Shown: positions 24,425-34,199 of the stretch, in pieces | Layout of the letters: each line of letters begins with the position of its first letter | Numbering within the stretch: the stretch's first letter is position 1 | Source: Sphingomonas sp. KR3-1 | GTDB taxonomy: Bacteria; Pseudomonadota; Alphaproteobacteria; Sphingomonadales; Sphingomonadaceae | Length of the DNA: 64,000 nt | Assembly (NCBI RefSeq): GCF_040049295.1 | Contig: NZ_JBDZDQ010000001.1 | Location: 1,798,001 to 1,862,000, forward strand | Direction of reading: 5' to 3' | Translations under genes and position numbers: made by a program | The notes under the pieces: model-generated | Told to the model about the DNA's origin: nothing | The model's database searches: none | The model's input: only the letters and a program-made list of their open reading frames with translations

Positions 24425-25708
24425 CTAGGGGTTGCGGGTGAGCCTCGCGATGAAGAACCCGTCCAACCCGCCGACATCGGCGAGCGTTCCCGGCAGCAGG
24501 CGCAGGCTCCCGTCCGCGCGCGGCATGACGCCATGGGGGAGCTCCTCGGCACGGATGGGGGCGATCGCATAGTCCGAACGCGCCTTGAGGAACGCCGCCA
24601 GTTGCGCCTCGCCCTCCTCGGGCTCGAGCGAGCAGGTGGAGAAGACAAGTATGCCGCCCGGCTTCACCCATTCCGCCGCCCGGAACAGCAGCTTGCCCTG
24701 CAGCTCGGCCATCTCTCGGATCAGGCTGGGGCGGACGCGGTGGAGCACGTCGGGATGGCGGCGGAAGATGCCGGTGGCGCTGCACGGCGCGTCGAGCAGC
24801 ACCGCGTCCGCCTGCGCCCTGGGCTTCCAGACGAGCAGGTCGGCGGTGATCACCTCGGCGCTGAGCCCGGTGCGCTCGAGATTCTCGTGAAGTCGCGCCA
24901 GACGACTTTCGGAGACGTCCACGGCCGTCACCTGCCAGCCGGCGGCGGCGAGCTGGAGCGTCTTGCCGCCCGGGGCAGCACACAGGTCGAGCGCCGTGCC
25001 CGTGTCCTTCCCGATCAGCCGGGCGGGGAGCGAGGCGGCGAGGTCCTGCACCCACCAATCGCCCTCGGCAAAGCCTTCGAGCATCACCACCGGGCCCTTC
25101 TCGTCGAGGCGGAGATGGCCGGGAAGCAGGCTCTTGCCGGGCAGGTCGGGCGCGACTTGCGCATCGCGCAGCGTCAGGTCGAGCGGCGGCGGCACCGCGA
25201 TCGCGCGCTCGGCGTCCTCGATCATCTGGTCGCCCCAGGCGGCGTGCCAGCGCAGCGCCACCGCATCGGGCAGCGTCGGCGGCTCGGGCAGCGTCACGCC
25301 CTGGCGCACCAGCGTACCGAACACGCCGTGGACCAGCTTGCGCGGGCCGCCATCGACCAGCGGCAGCACGGTGGAGATCGCGGCATGGCCCGGCGTGCCG
25401 AGCGCCAGCGCCTGGACGAGCGCGATGCGCAGCGCAAAGCGCGCCTTGGCGTCGTCGGGCAGCTGCTGCTTGGTCGCCGAATCGATCAGCGCGTCGAGGT
25501 CGGGCAGCCGGCGCAGCACTTCGGCGGCGATGGCATGGGCAAGCCCGCGATCGTTGGGCGCGAGACCCTGTGCCGCGCTGTCCAGCGCCTGCTCGAGCGC
25601 CAGCCCGCGCCGGAGCACCGCATCGAGCAGCTTGAGCGCTGCACGGCGAGTGGGGACGCCGGGACCATCGGGCTCGTGGCGGGAAGAAGGGCGACGCGGT
25701 GGCTTCAC
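24425..25708 (-). CDS. RsmB-family rRNA (cytosine-C5)-methyltransferase
   Basis: A 427-residue S-adenosylmethionine-dependent RNA methyltransferase. The N-terminal ~140 residues are a NusB-like RNA-binding domain (RRAALKLLDAVLRRG to LVHGVFGTLVR). The catalytic domain has the SAM motif LDLCAAPGGKTLQLA (about 240), VTAVDVSE, LLDAPCSATG with the first cysteine, and STCSLEPEE with the nucleophilic cysteine. It is probably RsmB (16S C967). The GTG at 25706-25708 starts 35 bases from the divergent SDHAF4-like ATG. Confidence 0.9.
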   Translation of the reverse strand: MKPPRRPSSRHEPDGPGVPTRRAALKLLDAVLRRGLALEQALDSAAQGLAPNDRGLAHAIAAEVLRRLPDLDALIDSATKQQLPDDAKARFALRIALVQALALGTPGHAAISTVLPLVDGGPRKLVHGVFGTLVRQGVTLPEPPTLPDAVALRWHAAWGDQMIEDAERAIAVPPPLDLTLRDAQVAPDLPGKSLLPGHLRLDEKGPVVMLEGFAEGDWWVQDLAASLPARLIGKDTGTALDLCAAPGGKTLQLAAAGWQVTAVDVSESRLARLHENLERTGLSAEVITADLLVWKPRAQADAVLLDAPCSATGIFRRHPDVLHRVRPSLIREMAELQGKLLFRAAEWVKPGGILVFSTCSLEPEEGEAQLAAFLKARSDYAIAPIRAEELPHGVMPRADGSLRLLPGTLADVGGLDGFFIARLTRNP

Positions 25709-25743
25709 TTGACCTCTTGGATTGGAAGGACGATCTGCCGCCT

Positions 25744-25896
25744 ATGGCCCAGCGCCCCGCAAATGTGAAACCGCCCGCGTATCTGACGCCCAGCCCGCCC
25801 GTGCCCAAGCCCGCGCCGGCCAAGGAAAAGCCCGATGCGCTCGACCCGACTCGCTATGGCGACTGGGAGCGCAAGGGCGTGGCGGTCGACTTCTAG
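25744..25896 (+). CDS. DUF1674 / SDHAF4-like succinate dehydrogenase assembly factor
   Basis: A 50-residue protein whose C-terminal DPTRYGDWERKGVAVDF is the hallmark of DUF1674, homologous to mitochondrial SDHAF4 (Sdh8), which protects flavinylated SdhA before complex II assembly. The proline-rich N-terminus (PAYLTPSPPVPKPAP) is disordered. ATG 25744 is chosen; a GTG at 25699 would add 15 residues (MASLDLLDWKDDLPP) and overlap the divergent gene's start. Its stop TAG shares the four bases CTAG with the stop of the convergent DUF1697 gene. Confidence 0.85.
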   Translation: MAQRPANVKPPAYLTPSPPVPKPAPAKEKPDALDPTRYGDWERKGVAVDF

Positions 25897-26429
25897 TCGC
25901 TGACCGCAGCCAGCAGCTTCAGCACCGTGTTCCAGTTGCGCCCGGTATTGCCGTGCGCCAGCTTGGCCTTCTGCAGCGCCGGGATCAGGTTCGAGCGACC
26001 CTGGCCATCGGGGAAATCGGTGAACAGCTCGCGCCCGACGATCACCATGCGTTCGGGACCGTCATAGCTCTCGGCAAGCTTGTCGATCGCCGCGCGATCG
26101 GGCGATTCGCGGTGAAAGCTGACGACGAGGAAGCTCGGCCGCTCCTCGGCTTCCTTCGGGAAGGGATTGGCCGCGACCAGCTGCTCGAGATCGGCGCGAT
26201 TGCGCACATAGACATCGGACTTGAGCCCGGTGGCCTTTTCCAGCGCGGCGTGGAGATCGCGCTCCAGCGCCTCGGGCTTCGCGTCGCCCGCCTCGAAGAC
26301 GACATTGCCCGAGGCGAGGATCGTCTTCACCTCGGTGAAGCCCATGCCCTCGACCACGGCCTTCAATTCCGCCGACTTGAGCTGGCGCTTGCCGAGGTTG
26401 ATGCCCCTGAGCATCGCCGCCCATTTCAC
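25893..26429 (-). CDS. DUF1697 domain-containing protein
   Basis: A 178-residue cytosolic protein with the family opening [19 protein letters not shown], then TEVKTILASGNVVFEAGD and the C-terminal NLIPALQKAKLAHGNTGRNWNTV. The function of DUF1697 is unknown. It overlaps the upstream gpsA by four bases and is the last gene of the tsaD-gpsA-DUF1697 unit. Convergence with the SDHAF4-like gene is so tight that the stop codons are complementary within CTAG. Confidence 0.88.
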   Translation of the reverse strand: MKWAAMLRGINLGKRQLKSAELKAVVEGMGFTEVKTILASGNVVFEAGDAKPEALERDLHAALEKATGLKSDVYVRNRADLEQLVAANPFPKEAEERPSFLVVSFHRESPDRAAIDKLAESYDGPERMVIVGRELFTDFPDGQGRSNLIPALQKAKLAHGNTGRNWNTVLKLLAAVSD

Positions 26430-27403
26430 AGCGCTTCTTCCTTGAGCGGGCGAGTGAGCAGCGCCTCGATCACCTTCGCCACGGGCGCGCCCTCGAGCAG
26501 GGCGTTGACTGCCTCGGTGACCGGCATGTCGATCCCGGCATCCCGGGCGGCCTCGCGCAGGACGGGAGCAGTGTGCGCGCCCTCGGCGACGGTCTTGCGG
26601 TCGGCCATCAGCTCGGCGGCGCTCCGGCCATGGCCAAGGCCCAGGCCGAGCGAGAAGTTGCGCGAGTTGGTGGAAGAGCAGGTGAGGACGAGGTCGCCGA
26701 GGCCCGACAGGCCGGTGAGCGTCTCCGCCTGGGCACCGCGGGCCATGCCGAAGCGCGTCATCTCGGCAAAGCCCCTCGCGATGAGCGCGGCGCGGGCGTT
26801 GAGGCCGAGGCCGGCGCCTTCCACCACGCCGCAGGCGATGGCGAGGACGTTCTTGACCGCGCCGCCGATCTCCGCCCCGACCACGTCCGCGGAGCCATAG
26901 GTGCGGAAGGCCGGGCCGGCGAGGCGCTCCGACAGCCGGGTGCGCAGCGCCTCGTCCTCGCAGGCCAGGGTGACCGCAGTGGGCTTTCCGGCGGCGACCT
27001 CATGGGCGAAGGTGGGGCCCGAGAGCACCGCGAGGGGGGCATCGGGAGCGACTTCGGCCGCGACCTCGCCGACCAGGCGCTTGGTGCCGGCCTCGATCCC
27101 CTTGGCGCAGAGGACCAGCGGGGTAGCGCCGACGGAGAGCTGCGACAGCACCGCGCGGACGTGCTGGGCGGGGGCGACAACCAGCAGAGCGTCCGTATCG
27201 TTGAGCTCGCCAAGATTGGGCGTAGCGCGGATGGTCGGGCTCAGAGGGACTCCAGAGAGGAACAGGTCATTCCGGTGGCGGATGTTGACACTCTCCACCA
27301 CCTCGGGCTCGCGCGCCCAGAGCAGGACCTCCTGCCCGCCGCGCGCCGCGACCTGGGCCAGGGCCGTTCCCCAGGCGCCGCCGCCGATGACACCTATCCT
27401 CAT
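26426..27403 (-). CDS. gpsA: NAD(P)-dependent glycerol-3-phosphate dehydrogenase
   Basis: Reduces dihydroxyacetone phosphate to sn-glycerol 3-phosphate for phospholipid synthesis. It has 325 residues. The N-terminal Rossmann motif [15 protein letters not shown], then [18 protein letters not shown] and the catalytic lysine region [18 protein letters not shown] match the family; later come [10 protein letters not shown] and TAEGAHTA-like [10 protein letters not shown]. It overlaps tsaD (upstream) and the DUF1697 gene (downstream) by four bases each, so the three genes form one tightly coupled operon. Confidence 0.96.
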   Translation of the reverse strand: MRIGVIGGGAWGTALAQVAARGGQEVLLWAREPEVVESVNIRHRNDLFLSGVPLSPTIRATPNLGELNDTDALLVVAPAQHVRAVLSQLSVGATPLVLCAKGIEAGTKRLVGEVAAEVAPDAPLAVLSGPTFAHEVAAGKPTAVTLACEDEALRTRLSERLAGPAFRTYGSADVVGAEIGGAVKNVLAIACGVVEGAGLGLNARAALIARGFAEMTRFGMARGAQAETLTGLSGLGDLVLTCSSTNSRNFSLGLGLGHGRSAAELMADRKTVAEGAHTAPVLREAARDAGIDMPVTEAVNALLEGAPVAKVIEALLTRPLKEEAL

Positions 27404-28425
27404 GCCTTCACTCCTGCCCCGCGCACCTTCTCCGCGTCCGGATCGAGCGGCCAGCGCGGCCGCGCCGCGACGTCGAGCGGATCGCTGAAACCCGCCGCGA
27501 AGCGCTCGGCGCCCGCCCAGCCGATCATCGCCGCATTATCGGTGCAGAGCCAGAGCGGCGGCGCGACGAAGCGCATGCCACTGTCCGCGGCCAGTCGTTC
27601 CAGCGCGCCGCGCACCGCCCGGTTCGCCGCGACCCCGCCGGCGACGACCAGCGCGGTCGCATCGACCGCCGCGATTGCGCGGCGGGTGCGGTCGATCAGG
27701 CAATCGACCACCGCCTGCTGGAAGGAGGCGGCGATATCCTCGGCGCGGTAGAGCCCGACCTTGCGCGCGACATCGCTCTTGAGGCCGGCAAAGGAGAAAT
27801 GCGGCTCGGCCGAACCGAGCAGCGGGCGCGGCAGCGGCACGGCGCGGGGATCGCCCCTGGCCGCCGCCTCTTCCACCGCGGGACCGCCGGGAAAGCCGAG
27901 GCCGAGCATCTTTGCGGTCTTGTCGAACGCCTCGCCCGCGGCATCGTCGATCGTGGTGGCGAGGCGCCGATAGCGGCCCACGCCCTCGACCAGCAGCAGC
28001 TGGCAATGGCCGCCCGAGACGAGCAGCAGCAGATAGGGGAAGGCGAGATCGGGGTCGGTGAGCCGCGGCGAGAGCGCATGGCCCTCGAGATGGTTGACCG
28101 CGATCAGCGGCTTGGACCCCGCCAGCGCCAGCGCCTTGCCCGCGACCAGCCCCACCATGACGCCACCGATCAGCCCCGGGCCGGCAGTGGCGGCAACCGC
28201 ATCGACATCGGCGAGGGTGAGCCCCGCTTCCTCGAACACGCCGGTGATCAGCGGCCCGATCGCCTCGACATGGGCGCGCGCGGCAATTTCGGGCACGACC
28301 CCGCCATAGGGACGGTGCGCCGCCTCCTGGCGGGCGAGCTTGTGCGCCAGCACCTGCCGATCGGTGGTGACCAGCGCCGCCGCGGTTTCGTCGCAACTCG
28401 ATTCGAGGCCGAGGATCAGGGCCAT
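27400..28425 (-). CDS. tsaD: tRNA N6-threonylcarbamoyladenosine transferase TsaD
   Basis: Transfers threonylcarbamoyl to A37 of ANN-decoding tRNAs, with TsaB and TsaE. The 341-residue ASKHA-fold protein has [13 protein letters not shown] at the start, the metal ligands His112 and His116 in [17 protein letters not shown], and late [13 protein letters not shown] and [15 protein letters not shown] 28425 gives the canonical N-terminus; an upstream start would add 11 non-conserved residues. It is divergent from hemC across a 249-base gap that carries an inverted repeat. Confidence 0.96.
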   Translation of the reverse strand: MALILGLESSCDETAAALVTTDRQVLAHKLARQEAAHRPYGGVVPEIAARAHVEAIGPLITGVFEEAGLTLADVDAVAATAGPGLIGGVMVGLVAGKALALAGSKPLIAVNHLEGHALSPRLTDPDLAFPYLLLLVSGGHCQLLLVEGVGRYRRLATTIDDAAGEAFDKTAKMLGLGFPGGPAVEEAAARGDPRAVPLPRPLLGSAEPHFSFAGLKSDVARKVGLYRAEDIAASFQQAVVDCLIDRTRRAIAAVDATALVVAGGVAANRAVRGALERLAADSGMRFVAPPLWLCTDNAAMIGWAGAERFAAGFSDPLDVAARPRWPLDPDAEKVRGAGVKA

Positions 28426-28502
28426 AAGTGGTCTTTTCGTACTCCGTTGTTTGCGCATCTAGGGTTTCAGGAGGCGATTGTCGAAATCGCGGGGCATTTT
28501 TG

Positions 28503-28625
28503 ATTCACGCGAAGCCGCGAAGGCGCGACGATGTTAGCCCCAGGGACGAGCCGAAGGCTCTCCCATCTCGGCGAAAATGCCCGCCGCTTCGCGGGATCCT
28601 TCGATCGTCGTGCCTTCGCGTGAAT
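28503..28625. repeat. Imperfect inverted repeat in the tsaD-hemC gap
   Basis: ATTCACGCGAAG (28503-28514) is the exact reverse complement of CTTCGCGTGAAT (28614-28625). Pairing continues imperfectly inwards through the GCGACGAT/ATCGTCGT region. The sequence differs from the GTCATCCCGG family, so it looks like a second class of dispersed palindrome. It lies between divergent genes, about 80 bases from the tsaD start and 50 bases before hemC. Confidence 0.65.
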
Positions 28626-28674
28626 ATCCGTGTCCGCTTCGACAAGGACGGAGCGAGCCGGTAAGGGCAAGGCC

Positions 28675-29589
28675 ATGACCGTTTTCAAACTTGGGACGCG
28701 GGGTTCGCCGCTGGCGCTGATGCAGGCGAACCTGGTGCGCGACGCGCTGGCGGCGGCGCACAGGCTGCCGGTCAGCGACTTTGAGATCGTCGTGATCAGG
28801 ACCACCGGCGACAAGGTGCAGGACCGCGCGCTCGCCGAGATCGGCGGCAAGGCGCTGTGGACCAAGGAGCTCGACCGGGCGCTGCTCGGCGGCGAGATCG
28901 ACTGCGCTGTCCATTCGATGAAGGACGTCGAGACGATCCGGCCCGGGATGATCGCGATCGCCGCGATCCCGCCGCGCGCCGATGTGCGCGACCGGCTGGT
29001 GGGTGCACCGTCGATCGACGCGATCCGCCCGGGCGGGGTGCTCGGCACCAGCTCGCCGCGCCGCGCCGCGCAGGTCCGCCGGCTGCGCCCCGACCTTTCG
29101 ACCACGCTGTTCCGCGGCAATGTCGATACCCGGATCGCCAAGCTCGCTGCAGGCGAGGCCGATGCGACGCTGCTTGCCGCCGCGGGCCTGGTGCGGCTCG
29201 GGCGTCATGACGTCGGCATTCCCCTCCCCACCAACGTGCTGCTGCCCGCACCGGCGCAGGGCGCGGTGGGGATCGAGATCCGCGCTGACGACAGCCGCGC
29301 CCGAGCGCTGGTCGGCGCGATCGACCATGCCGAGACGCATGCCTGCATCCATGCCGAGCGCGCGCTGCTCGCTGCGCTCAAGGCCGATTGCCATTCGCCG
29401 GTCGCCGCGCTCGCGACGATCGAAGGCGCGATCCTGACGCTCGAGGCCGAGCTGCTTTCGGAGGACGGCGCCGCGCACGTCCACGGCACGATCGAAGGCG
29501 CGCCGCTCGACCCTGCCCTGCCCGCCGCGCTTGCCCGCGACCTGCTCGCGCGCGCACCGGAGGCGGTGCGGCGATTGTTCGCGGGATGA
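28675..29589 (+). CDS. hemC: Hydroxymethylbilane synthase (porphobilinogen deaminase)
   Basis: Polymerises four porphobilinogens to hydroxymethylbilane in tetrapyrrole synthesis. It has 304 residues. The opening KLGTRGSPLALMQANLV is followed by VHSMKDVE, GTSSPRRAAQ, LFRGNVDTR and LPAPAQGAVGIE. The dipyrromethane-cofactor cysteine is Cys239 in ADCHSPVAA. ATG 28675 starts just before the conserved strand. The stop overlaps the hemD start by four bases (ATGA), so the next step of the pathway is coupled. Confidence 0.97.
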   Translation: MTVFKLGTRGSPLALMQANLVRDALAAAHRLPVSDFEIVVIRTTGDKVQDRALAEIGGKALWTKELDRALLGGEIDCAVHSMKDVETIRPGMIAIAAIPPRADVRDRLVGAPSIDAIRPGGVLGTSSPRRAAQVRRLRPDLSTTLFRGNVDTRIAKLAAGEADATLLAAAGLVRLGRHDVGIPLPTNVLLPAPAQGAVGIEIRADDSRARALVGAIDHAETHACIHAERALLAALKADCHSPVAALATIEGAILTLEAELLSEDGAAHVHGTIEGAPLDPALPAALARDLLARAPEAVRRLFAG

Positions 29590-30254
29590 GCCGCGCGATC
29601 GCCGTACTGCGGCCCGAACCGGGCAACCGCGTGACGGCGTCGGCAATCGAGGCGGCGGGGCGGGCCGCGATCCGGTTGCCGCTGTTCACGGCCAGGCCGG
29701 TGCCCTGGACGCTGCCCGATCCGGCGCGCTTCGACGCGCTGCTGCTGACCAGCGCCAATGCCGTGCGCCATGGCGGGCCCCAGCTCGATGCGCTGCTCGG
29801 CCTGCCCGTCCACGCGGTAGGCCATGTCACGGCCGAGGCGGCGCGGCGAATCGGCTTCGCCATCGCGCACATCGGCGAAGGCGGCGCGGCGGCGCTGGTG
29901 CAGGCGGCCGAGGCGATGGGAGTGCGCCGGGCGCTGCTGCTCGGCGGACGCGAGCGGATGCTGGGGGCCGGCGGCATCGTCGCCGAGGCGATCACCGTCT
30001 ATGCCAGCGAGGCGCTGGAGATCGACCAGGCCCAGGCGGTGCGGCTGCGCGGCGCGGTCGTGCTGGTCCAGTCCGCCCGGGCCGGCGCGCGGCTTGCCGA
30101 GCTGGTCGCGCCCGACCACCGGGCGATCACCAGCATTGCCGCGATCAGCACGCGCGCCGCAGTGGCGGCGGGGCCGGGCTGGCGGCGGGTGGAGATCGCC
30201 GCCGACACGCAGCCGGACACGCTGCTCGCGCTCGCGCTGCACCTCGCCGATTGA
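29586..30254 (+). CDS. hemD: Uroporphyrinogen-III synthase
   Basis: Closes hydroxymethylbilane to uroporphyrinogen III with inversion of ring D. The 222-residue protein is poorly conserved, as is usual for HemD, but the two-domain pattern is visible: VLRPEPGNRVTASAIEAAG, LLLTSANAVRHGG, then LLLGGRERMLG and VVLVQSARAGARLAEL, and ISTRAAVAAGPGW near the C-terminus. The position directly after hemC with an ATGA overlap supports the assignment more than the sequence alone does. Confidence 0.9.
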   Translation: MSRAIAVLRPEPGNRVTASAIEAAGRAAIRLPLFTARPVPWTLPDPARFDALLLTSANAVRHGGPQLDALLGLPVHAVGHVTAEAARRIGFAIAHIGEGGAAALVQAAEAMGVRRALLLGGRERMLGAGGIVAEAITVYASEALEIDQAQAVRLRGAVVLVQSARAGARLAELVAPDHRAITSIAAISTRAAVAAGPGWRRVEIAADTQPDTLLALALHLAD

Positions 30255-30298
30255 GCGCACGCATTGACCGCACGCGCCGGCACGGCGAATAAGGGCGC

Positions 30299-31141
30299 AT
30301 GACCGACGACACCCTCGCGCCCGCGGCGCCGCGCGTGCCCTGGTGGCGCAGCGCCAGCCTGATCGGCACGATAGCGTTTGCAGCCGGCATCGGCGTGACC
30401 ATCGGCGCCGTCGGCCTGGCCGGCGGGCTCTCGCCGCGCGTCGATCCGCCGGCACCGCTGCCCAGCCCGCTGGCGACCCAGGTCGCCGTGCCCCAGCTGC
30501 CGCCCGGCACCGACCTGGCGACGCTGAGCGCGCGCGAGACGATGCTGGCCGGCAAGCTCGACCAGATCGAGCTGCGCCTGCGCGATTCCGATGCGAGCTC
30601 GCGAAACGCAGCTTCCTATGCCACCCGCGCCGAGCGGATGATGATCGTGTTCGCGGTGCGCCGGGCGATCGAGCGCGGCCAGCCGCTGGGCCCGCTCGAC
30701 GCGCAGCTGCGCGCCCGCTTCGGCGAGCGCAACGGCGATGCCGTGGCCGCGATCCTGCGCGCCGCCGCGCAGCCGGTGACGCTCGAGGACCTGCGCGCCG
30801 CGCTCGACACGCTGGGGCCCCAGCTCGCCAACGATCCCAAGGACAGTTTGTGGAACCGGGTGCGCCGGATGCTCGGCAACCTGGTGGTGCTGCGCGAAGC
30901 CGGCACGCCGAGCCCGCTGCCGGCCGAGCGGCTGCGCCGGGCGCGGCGCGCGCTCGACCGCGGCGACGTCGAGGCCGCGCTCGCCGAAGTCGCGCACATG
31001 CCGGGCGTCGCGGTTGCCGAGAGCTGGACCGGCGCGGCGCGGCGCTATGTCGCGGCGCGCGTGGCGCTCACCGAGATCGAGCGCGCGGCGATGGACCTGC
31101 CGGCCACGGCCGCAGCCCCCGCTCCTGCCCAGGCGGGATAG
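30299..31141 (+). CDS. Mitofilin/HemX-like membrane protein
   Basis: A 280-residue single-pass inner-membrane protein. A basic N-terminus (PRVPWWRSASL) leads into one hydrophobic helix (GTIAFAAGIGVTIGAVGLAGG, residues about 22-42); the rest is a proline-rich linker and a helical, charged region with coiled-coil potential. Position after hemCD and the architecture match the COG4223 group, related to HemX and mitochondrial mitofilin (Mic60). Its role, whether in haem synthesis or in membrane organisation, is unsettled. It lies 44 bases after hemD. Confidence 0.7.
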   Translation: MTDDTLAPAAPRVPWWRSASLIGTIAFAAGIGVTIGAVGLAGGLSPRVDPPAPLPSPLATQVAVPQLPPGTDLATLSARETMLAGKLDQIELRLRDSDASSRNAASYATRAERMMIVFAVRRAIERGQPLGPLDAQLRARFGERNGDAVAAILRAAAQPVTLEDLRAALDTLGPQLANDPKDSLWNRVRRMLGNLVVLREAGTPSPLPAERLRRARRALDRGDVEAALAEVAHMPGVAVAESWTGAARRYVAARVALTEIERAAMDLPATAAAPAPAQAG

Positions 31142-31229
31142 CCGCGCTCTATACCCCATGCCGCGATCCCTTGCGCGCGCCGCCAGGCGCAGCCGCTAGG
31201 ACGACAGAGTTAGTTGAGAGGATTTGGAA

Positions 31230-32414
31230 ATGGCAGAGATGGGCCGGTTCGACTGGGCGGATCCCTTCGGGCTCGATGCGCAGCTGACCGATGAGGAGCG
31301 GATGGTCCGCGACGCCGCGCGCGACTATGCGCAGGGCGAGCTGCTGCCGCGCGTGACCAGCGCCTATCTCGAGGAGCGGTTCGACCGCGAGATCATGTCC
31401 GAAATGGGCGCGCTCGGCCTGCTCGGCGCGACGATTCCCGAGGCATATGGTGGCGCCGGCCTCGGCTATGTCTCCTACGGGCTGGTGGCACGCGAAGTGG
31501 AGCGGGTTGATTCGGGCTATCGCTCGGCGATGTCGGTGCAGTCGAGCCTCGTGATGCACCCGATCCACGCCCATGGTACCGAGGAACAGAAGCGGAAATA
31601 CCTCCCCAAGCTCGCCACCGGCGAATGGATCGGCTGTTTCGGGCTGACCGAACCCGATGCCGGCTCGGACCCGGGCGGCATGCGCACGCGGGCCGCGAAG
31701 ATCGACGGCGGCTACCGGCTGACCGGCAACAAGATGTGGATCACCAACTCGCCGATCGCCGACGTCTTCGTCGTCTGGGCGAAGAGCGAGGCGCATGGCG
31801 GGAGCATCAAGGGCTTCGTGCTCGAAAAGGGCATGAAGGGGCTTTCGGCGCCCAAGATCGAAGGCAAGCTGAGCCTGCGCGCGAGCATCACCGGCGAGAT
31901 CGTGATGGACGGGGTGGAAGTGAGCGAGGATGCGCTGCTCCCCGAAGTGCAGGGGCTGAAGGGTCCGTTCGGCTGCCTCAACCGCGCGCGCTACGGCATC
32001 GCCTGGGGGAGCATGGGCGCTGCCGAGGCCTGCATGCACGCCGCGCGGCAATACACGCTCGACCGCGCCCAGTTCGGCAAGCCGCTCGCCGCCAACCAGC
32101 TGGTGCAGCTGAAGCTCGCCAACATGGAGACCGAGATCGCGCTCGGGCTGCAGGCGGCACTGCGCTGCGGGCGGATGTTCGACGAAGGCACGCTCGCGCC
32201 CGAGGCGATCAGCATCATCAAGCGCAACAATTGCGGCAAGGCGCTCGATATCGCGCGGGTTGCCCGCGACATGCATGGCGGCAACGGCATCGCGGCCGAG
32301 TTCCACGTGCTGCGCCACGCGATCAACCTGGAGACCGTCAACACCTATGAGGGCACGCACGACGTCCATGGCCTGATCCTCGGCCGGGCGATCACCGGGA
32401 TCGCGGCGTTCTGA
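31230..32414 (+). CDS. gcdH: Acyl-CoA dehydrogenase, probably glutaryl-CoA dehydrogenase
   Basis: An FAD enzyme that oxidises and decarboxylates glutaryl-CoA to crotonyl-CoA in lysine, hydroxylysine and tryptophan breakdown. The 394-residue protein has the family N-terminus ([20 protein letters not shown]), the glutaryl-CoA-type motif [29 protein letters not shown], and the catalytic glutamate Glu374 in [17 protein letters not shown] precedes ATG 31230. A CoA transferase follows two genes downstream, which supports a glutarate pathway. The ATG of the GNAT gene overlaps its stop. Confidence 0.9.
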   Translation: MAEMGRFDWADPFGLDAQLTDEERMVRDAARDYAQGELLPRVTSAYLEERFDREIMSEMGALGLLGATIPEAYGGAGLGYVSYGLVAREVERVDSGYRSAMSVQSSLVMHPIHAHGTEEQKRKYLPKLATGEWIGCFGLTEPDAGSDPGGMRTRAAKIDGGYRLTGNKMWITNSPIADVFVVWAKSEAHGGSIKGFVLEKGMKGLSAPKIEGKLSLRASITGEIVMDGVEVSEDALLPEVQGLKGPFGCLNRARYGIAWGSMGAAEACMHAARQYTLDRAQFGKPLAANQLVQLKLANMETEIALGLQAALRCGRMFDEGTLAPEAISIIKRNNCGKALDIARVARDMHGGNGIAAEFHVLRHAINLETVNTYEGTHDVHGLILGRAITGIAAF

Positions 32415-32932
32415 TGGAGCCCGAGCGGCAGCCGGTCCTCGAAGGCGAGCGGGTGCTGCTGCGGCCGAGCACGCCCGAGGATTGGGACGCGCTGTTCGCG
32501 GTCGCCTCCGATCCGCTGGTCTGGGAAGTCCATCCGGCGCACGACCGCTGGCAGGAAAGCGTGTTCCGCGCCTATTTCGATGCCGGCATCGCCAGCGGCG
32601 GGGCGCTGACGATCCTCGACAAGGCCAGCGGCCAGGTGATCGGATCGTCGCGCTTCGACAATTGGGATCGAGCCGCCGACGAGATCGAGATCGGCTGGAC
32701 CTATCTGGCGCGGCGCTATTGGGGCGACGGCACCAATCGCGAGATCAAGCGGCTGATGCTCGACCATATCCACCGCTTCGTGCGCACCGCGGTGTTCACC
32801 GTCGGGGTGGACAATGTGCGGTCGCGCAAGGCGATGGAGAAGATCGGCGGCGTAGTGCGGCCGGGCACGGTCGACCGGCTGATGGCAGGCGCGATGAAGC
32901 CGCATGTGATCTACGAGATACGCCGTCCATGA
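32414..32932 (+). CDS. GNAT family N-acetyltransferase
   Basis: A 172-residue acetyltransferase of the RimJ/RimL-like GNAT group. It opens LEGERVLLRPSTPEDWDALFAV, with an IEIGWTYLARRYWGDGTNRE acetyl-CoA-binding region (about residues 93-112) and VGVDNVRSRKAMEKIGG later, all typical. The substrate is unknown. It sits between gcdH and the CoA transferase with one-base and four-base overlaps, so it is cotranscribed with them, though a role in glutaryl-CoA metabolism is not evident. Confidence 0.85.
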   Translation: MEPERQPVLEGERVLLRPSTPEDWDALFAVASDPLVWEVHPAHDRWQESVFRAYFDAGIASGGALTILDKASGQVIGSSRFDNWDRAADEIEIGWTYLARRYWGDGTNREIKRLMLDHIHRFVRTAVFTVGVDNVRSRKAMEKIGGVVRPGTVDRLMAGAMKPHVIYEIRRP

Positions 32933-34044
32933 AGCCGCTTCAGGGCATCAAGGTCGTCGAGCTGGCGCGGATCCTTGCCGGGCCCTGGTGCGGGCAGCTG
33001 CTCGCCGACCTGGGCGCCGAGGTGACTAAGATCGAGCGGCCGGGCGAAGGCGACGATACCCGGCATTGGGGGCCGCCCTTCCTCCACGATGCCGAGGGCG
33101 AGAATCGCGACGCCGCCTATTTCCATGCCTGCAACCGGGGCAAGACCTCGCTGGCGATCGATATCGCCACCGCGGAGGGCCAGGCGGCGGTGCGCGCGCT
33201 GGTCGCCGATGCCGATGTGGTGATCGAGAACTACAAGGTCGGCGGGCTGGTGAAATACGCACTCGATCCCGCATCGCTCCGGGCGCTGAACCCCAAGCTG
33301 GTCGTCTGCTCGATCACCGGTTTCGGCCAGACCGGGCCCTATGCGCCGCGCGCGGGATACGACTTCATCATCCAGGGCATGGGCGGGTTCATGTCGCTGA
33401 CCGGCGAGCCCGACGGCGCGCCGCAAAAGGCCGGCATCGCCTATGCCGACATCTTCACCGGCGTCTATTCGGCGGTGGCGATCCTGGTGGCGCTGCGCAG
33501 GCGGGACACCACGGGCGAGGGCGCGCATATCGACATGGCGCTACTCGACACGCAGGTGGGCGTGCTCGCCAACCAGGCGCTCAACTGGATGGCCAATCCA
33601 GCCAAGGTGCCGCACCGGATGGGCAATGGCCACGCCAACCTGGTGCCCTACCAGGCGTTCGACGCGAAGGACGGCGCGCTGATCATCGCGGTCGGCAATG
33701 ATTCGCAGTTCCGCAAGCTCTGCGGGGTGCTCGGGCTCGACTATGGCGCCGATCCGCGCTTCGCGACCAATCCCGCGCGGGTCGAGAATCGCGCGACGCT
33801 GCTGCCGCTGCTCGAGGCGGCGATCCGGCAATGGGCCAAGGCCGATCTCTACGAAGCGCTCGAGGCCGAGGGAGTCCCGGCCGGGCCGATCAACACGATC
33901 GACGAAGTGTTCGCCGACCCGCAGGTGATCGCCCGCGGGATGCGGATCGCGCGCGACGGCCTGCCCGGCATCGCCTCGCCGATCACGATCGACGGCGAAC
34001 GGATGGTGGCGGACCGGGCGAGCCCGAAGCGGCCACGATCTTAA
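32929..34044 (+). CDS. CaiB/BaiF-type (class III) CoA transferase
   Basis: A 371-residue class III CoA transferase. Opening KPLQGIKVVELARILAGPWC is followed by LGAEVTKIERPGEGD, the catalytic aspartate Asp174 in IAYADIFTGVYSA, and GEGAHIDMALLDT. Family members move CoA between carboxylic acids. With gcdH in the same operon, succinyl-CoA:glutarate CoA-transferase is the most likely activity; this is inference from context. The ATGA overlap with the GNAT gene shows coupling. The downstream 155 bases are distinctly AT-richer. Confidence 0.87.
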   Translation: MKPLQGIKVVELARILAGPWCGQLLADLGAEVTKIERPGEGDDTRHWGPPFLHDAEGENRDAAYFHACNRGKTSLAIDIATAEGQAAVRALVADADVVIENYKVGGLVKYALDPASLRALNPKLVVCSITGFGQTGPYAPRAGYDFIIQGMGGFMSLTGEPDGAPQKAGIAYADIFTGVYSAVAILVALRRRDTTGEGAHIDMALLDTQVGVLANQALNWMANPAKVPHRMGNGHANLVPYQAFDAKDGALIIAVGNDSQFRKLCGVLGLDYGADPRFATNPARVENRATLLPLLEAAIRQWAKADLYEALEAEGVPAGPINTIDEVFADPQVIARGMRIARDGLPGIASPITIDGERMVADRASPKRPRS

Positions 34045-34199
34045 CGCACTCGACTTCCTGTCATTTTTGCTCGAGCAGACTCGAATCTCGACGAGCACGA
34101 GACGAGTCCCGAAATTGTCATCGAATTCGATAAGTATCCGCAACGGTTTACGGCAGATCAGTTTTGCACGGACTTGAATCGTTCTGCGGAGAAAAGACG

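Noticed and set aside
25699..25743. GTG 25699 as start of the SDHAF4-like gene
   Set aside because: It would overlap the start of the divergent RsmB-like gene; the conserved DUF1674 core is complete from ATG 25744. The GTG cannot be fully excluded.
34164..34199. Earlier TTG start for the unknown HTH-like gene
   Set aside because: No Shine-Dalgarno sequence precedes it, whereas TTG 34200 has GGAGA seven bases upstream.
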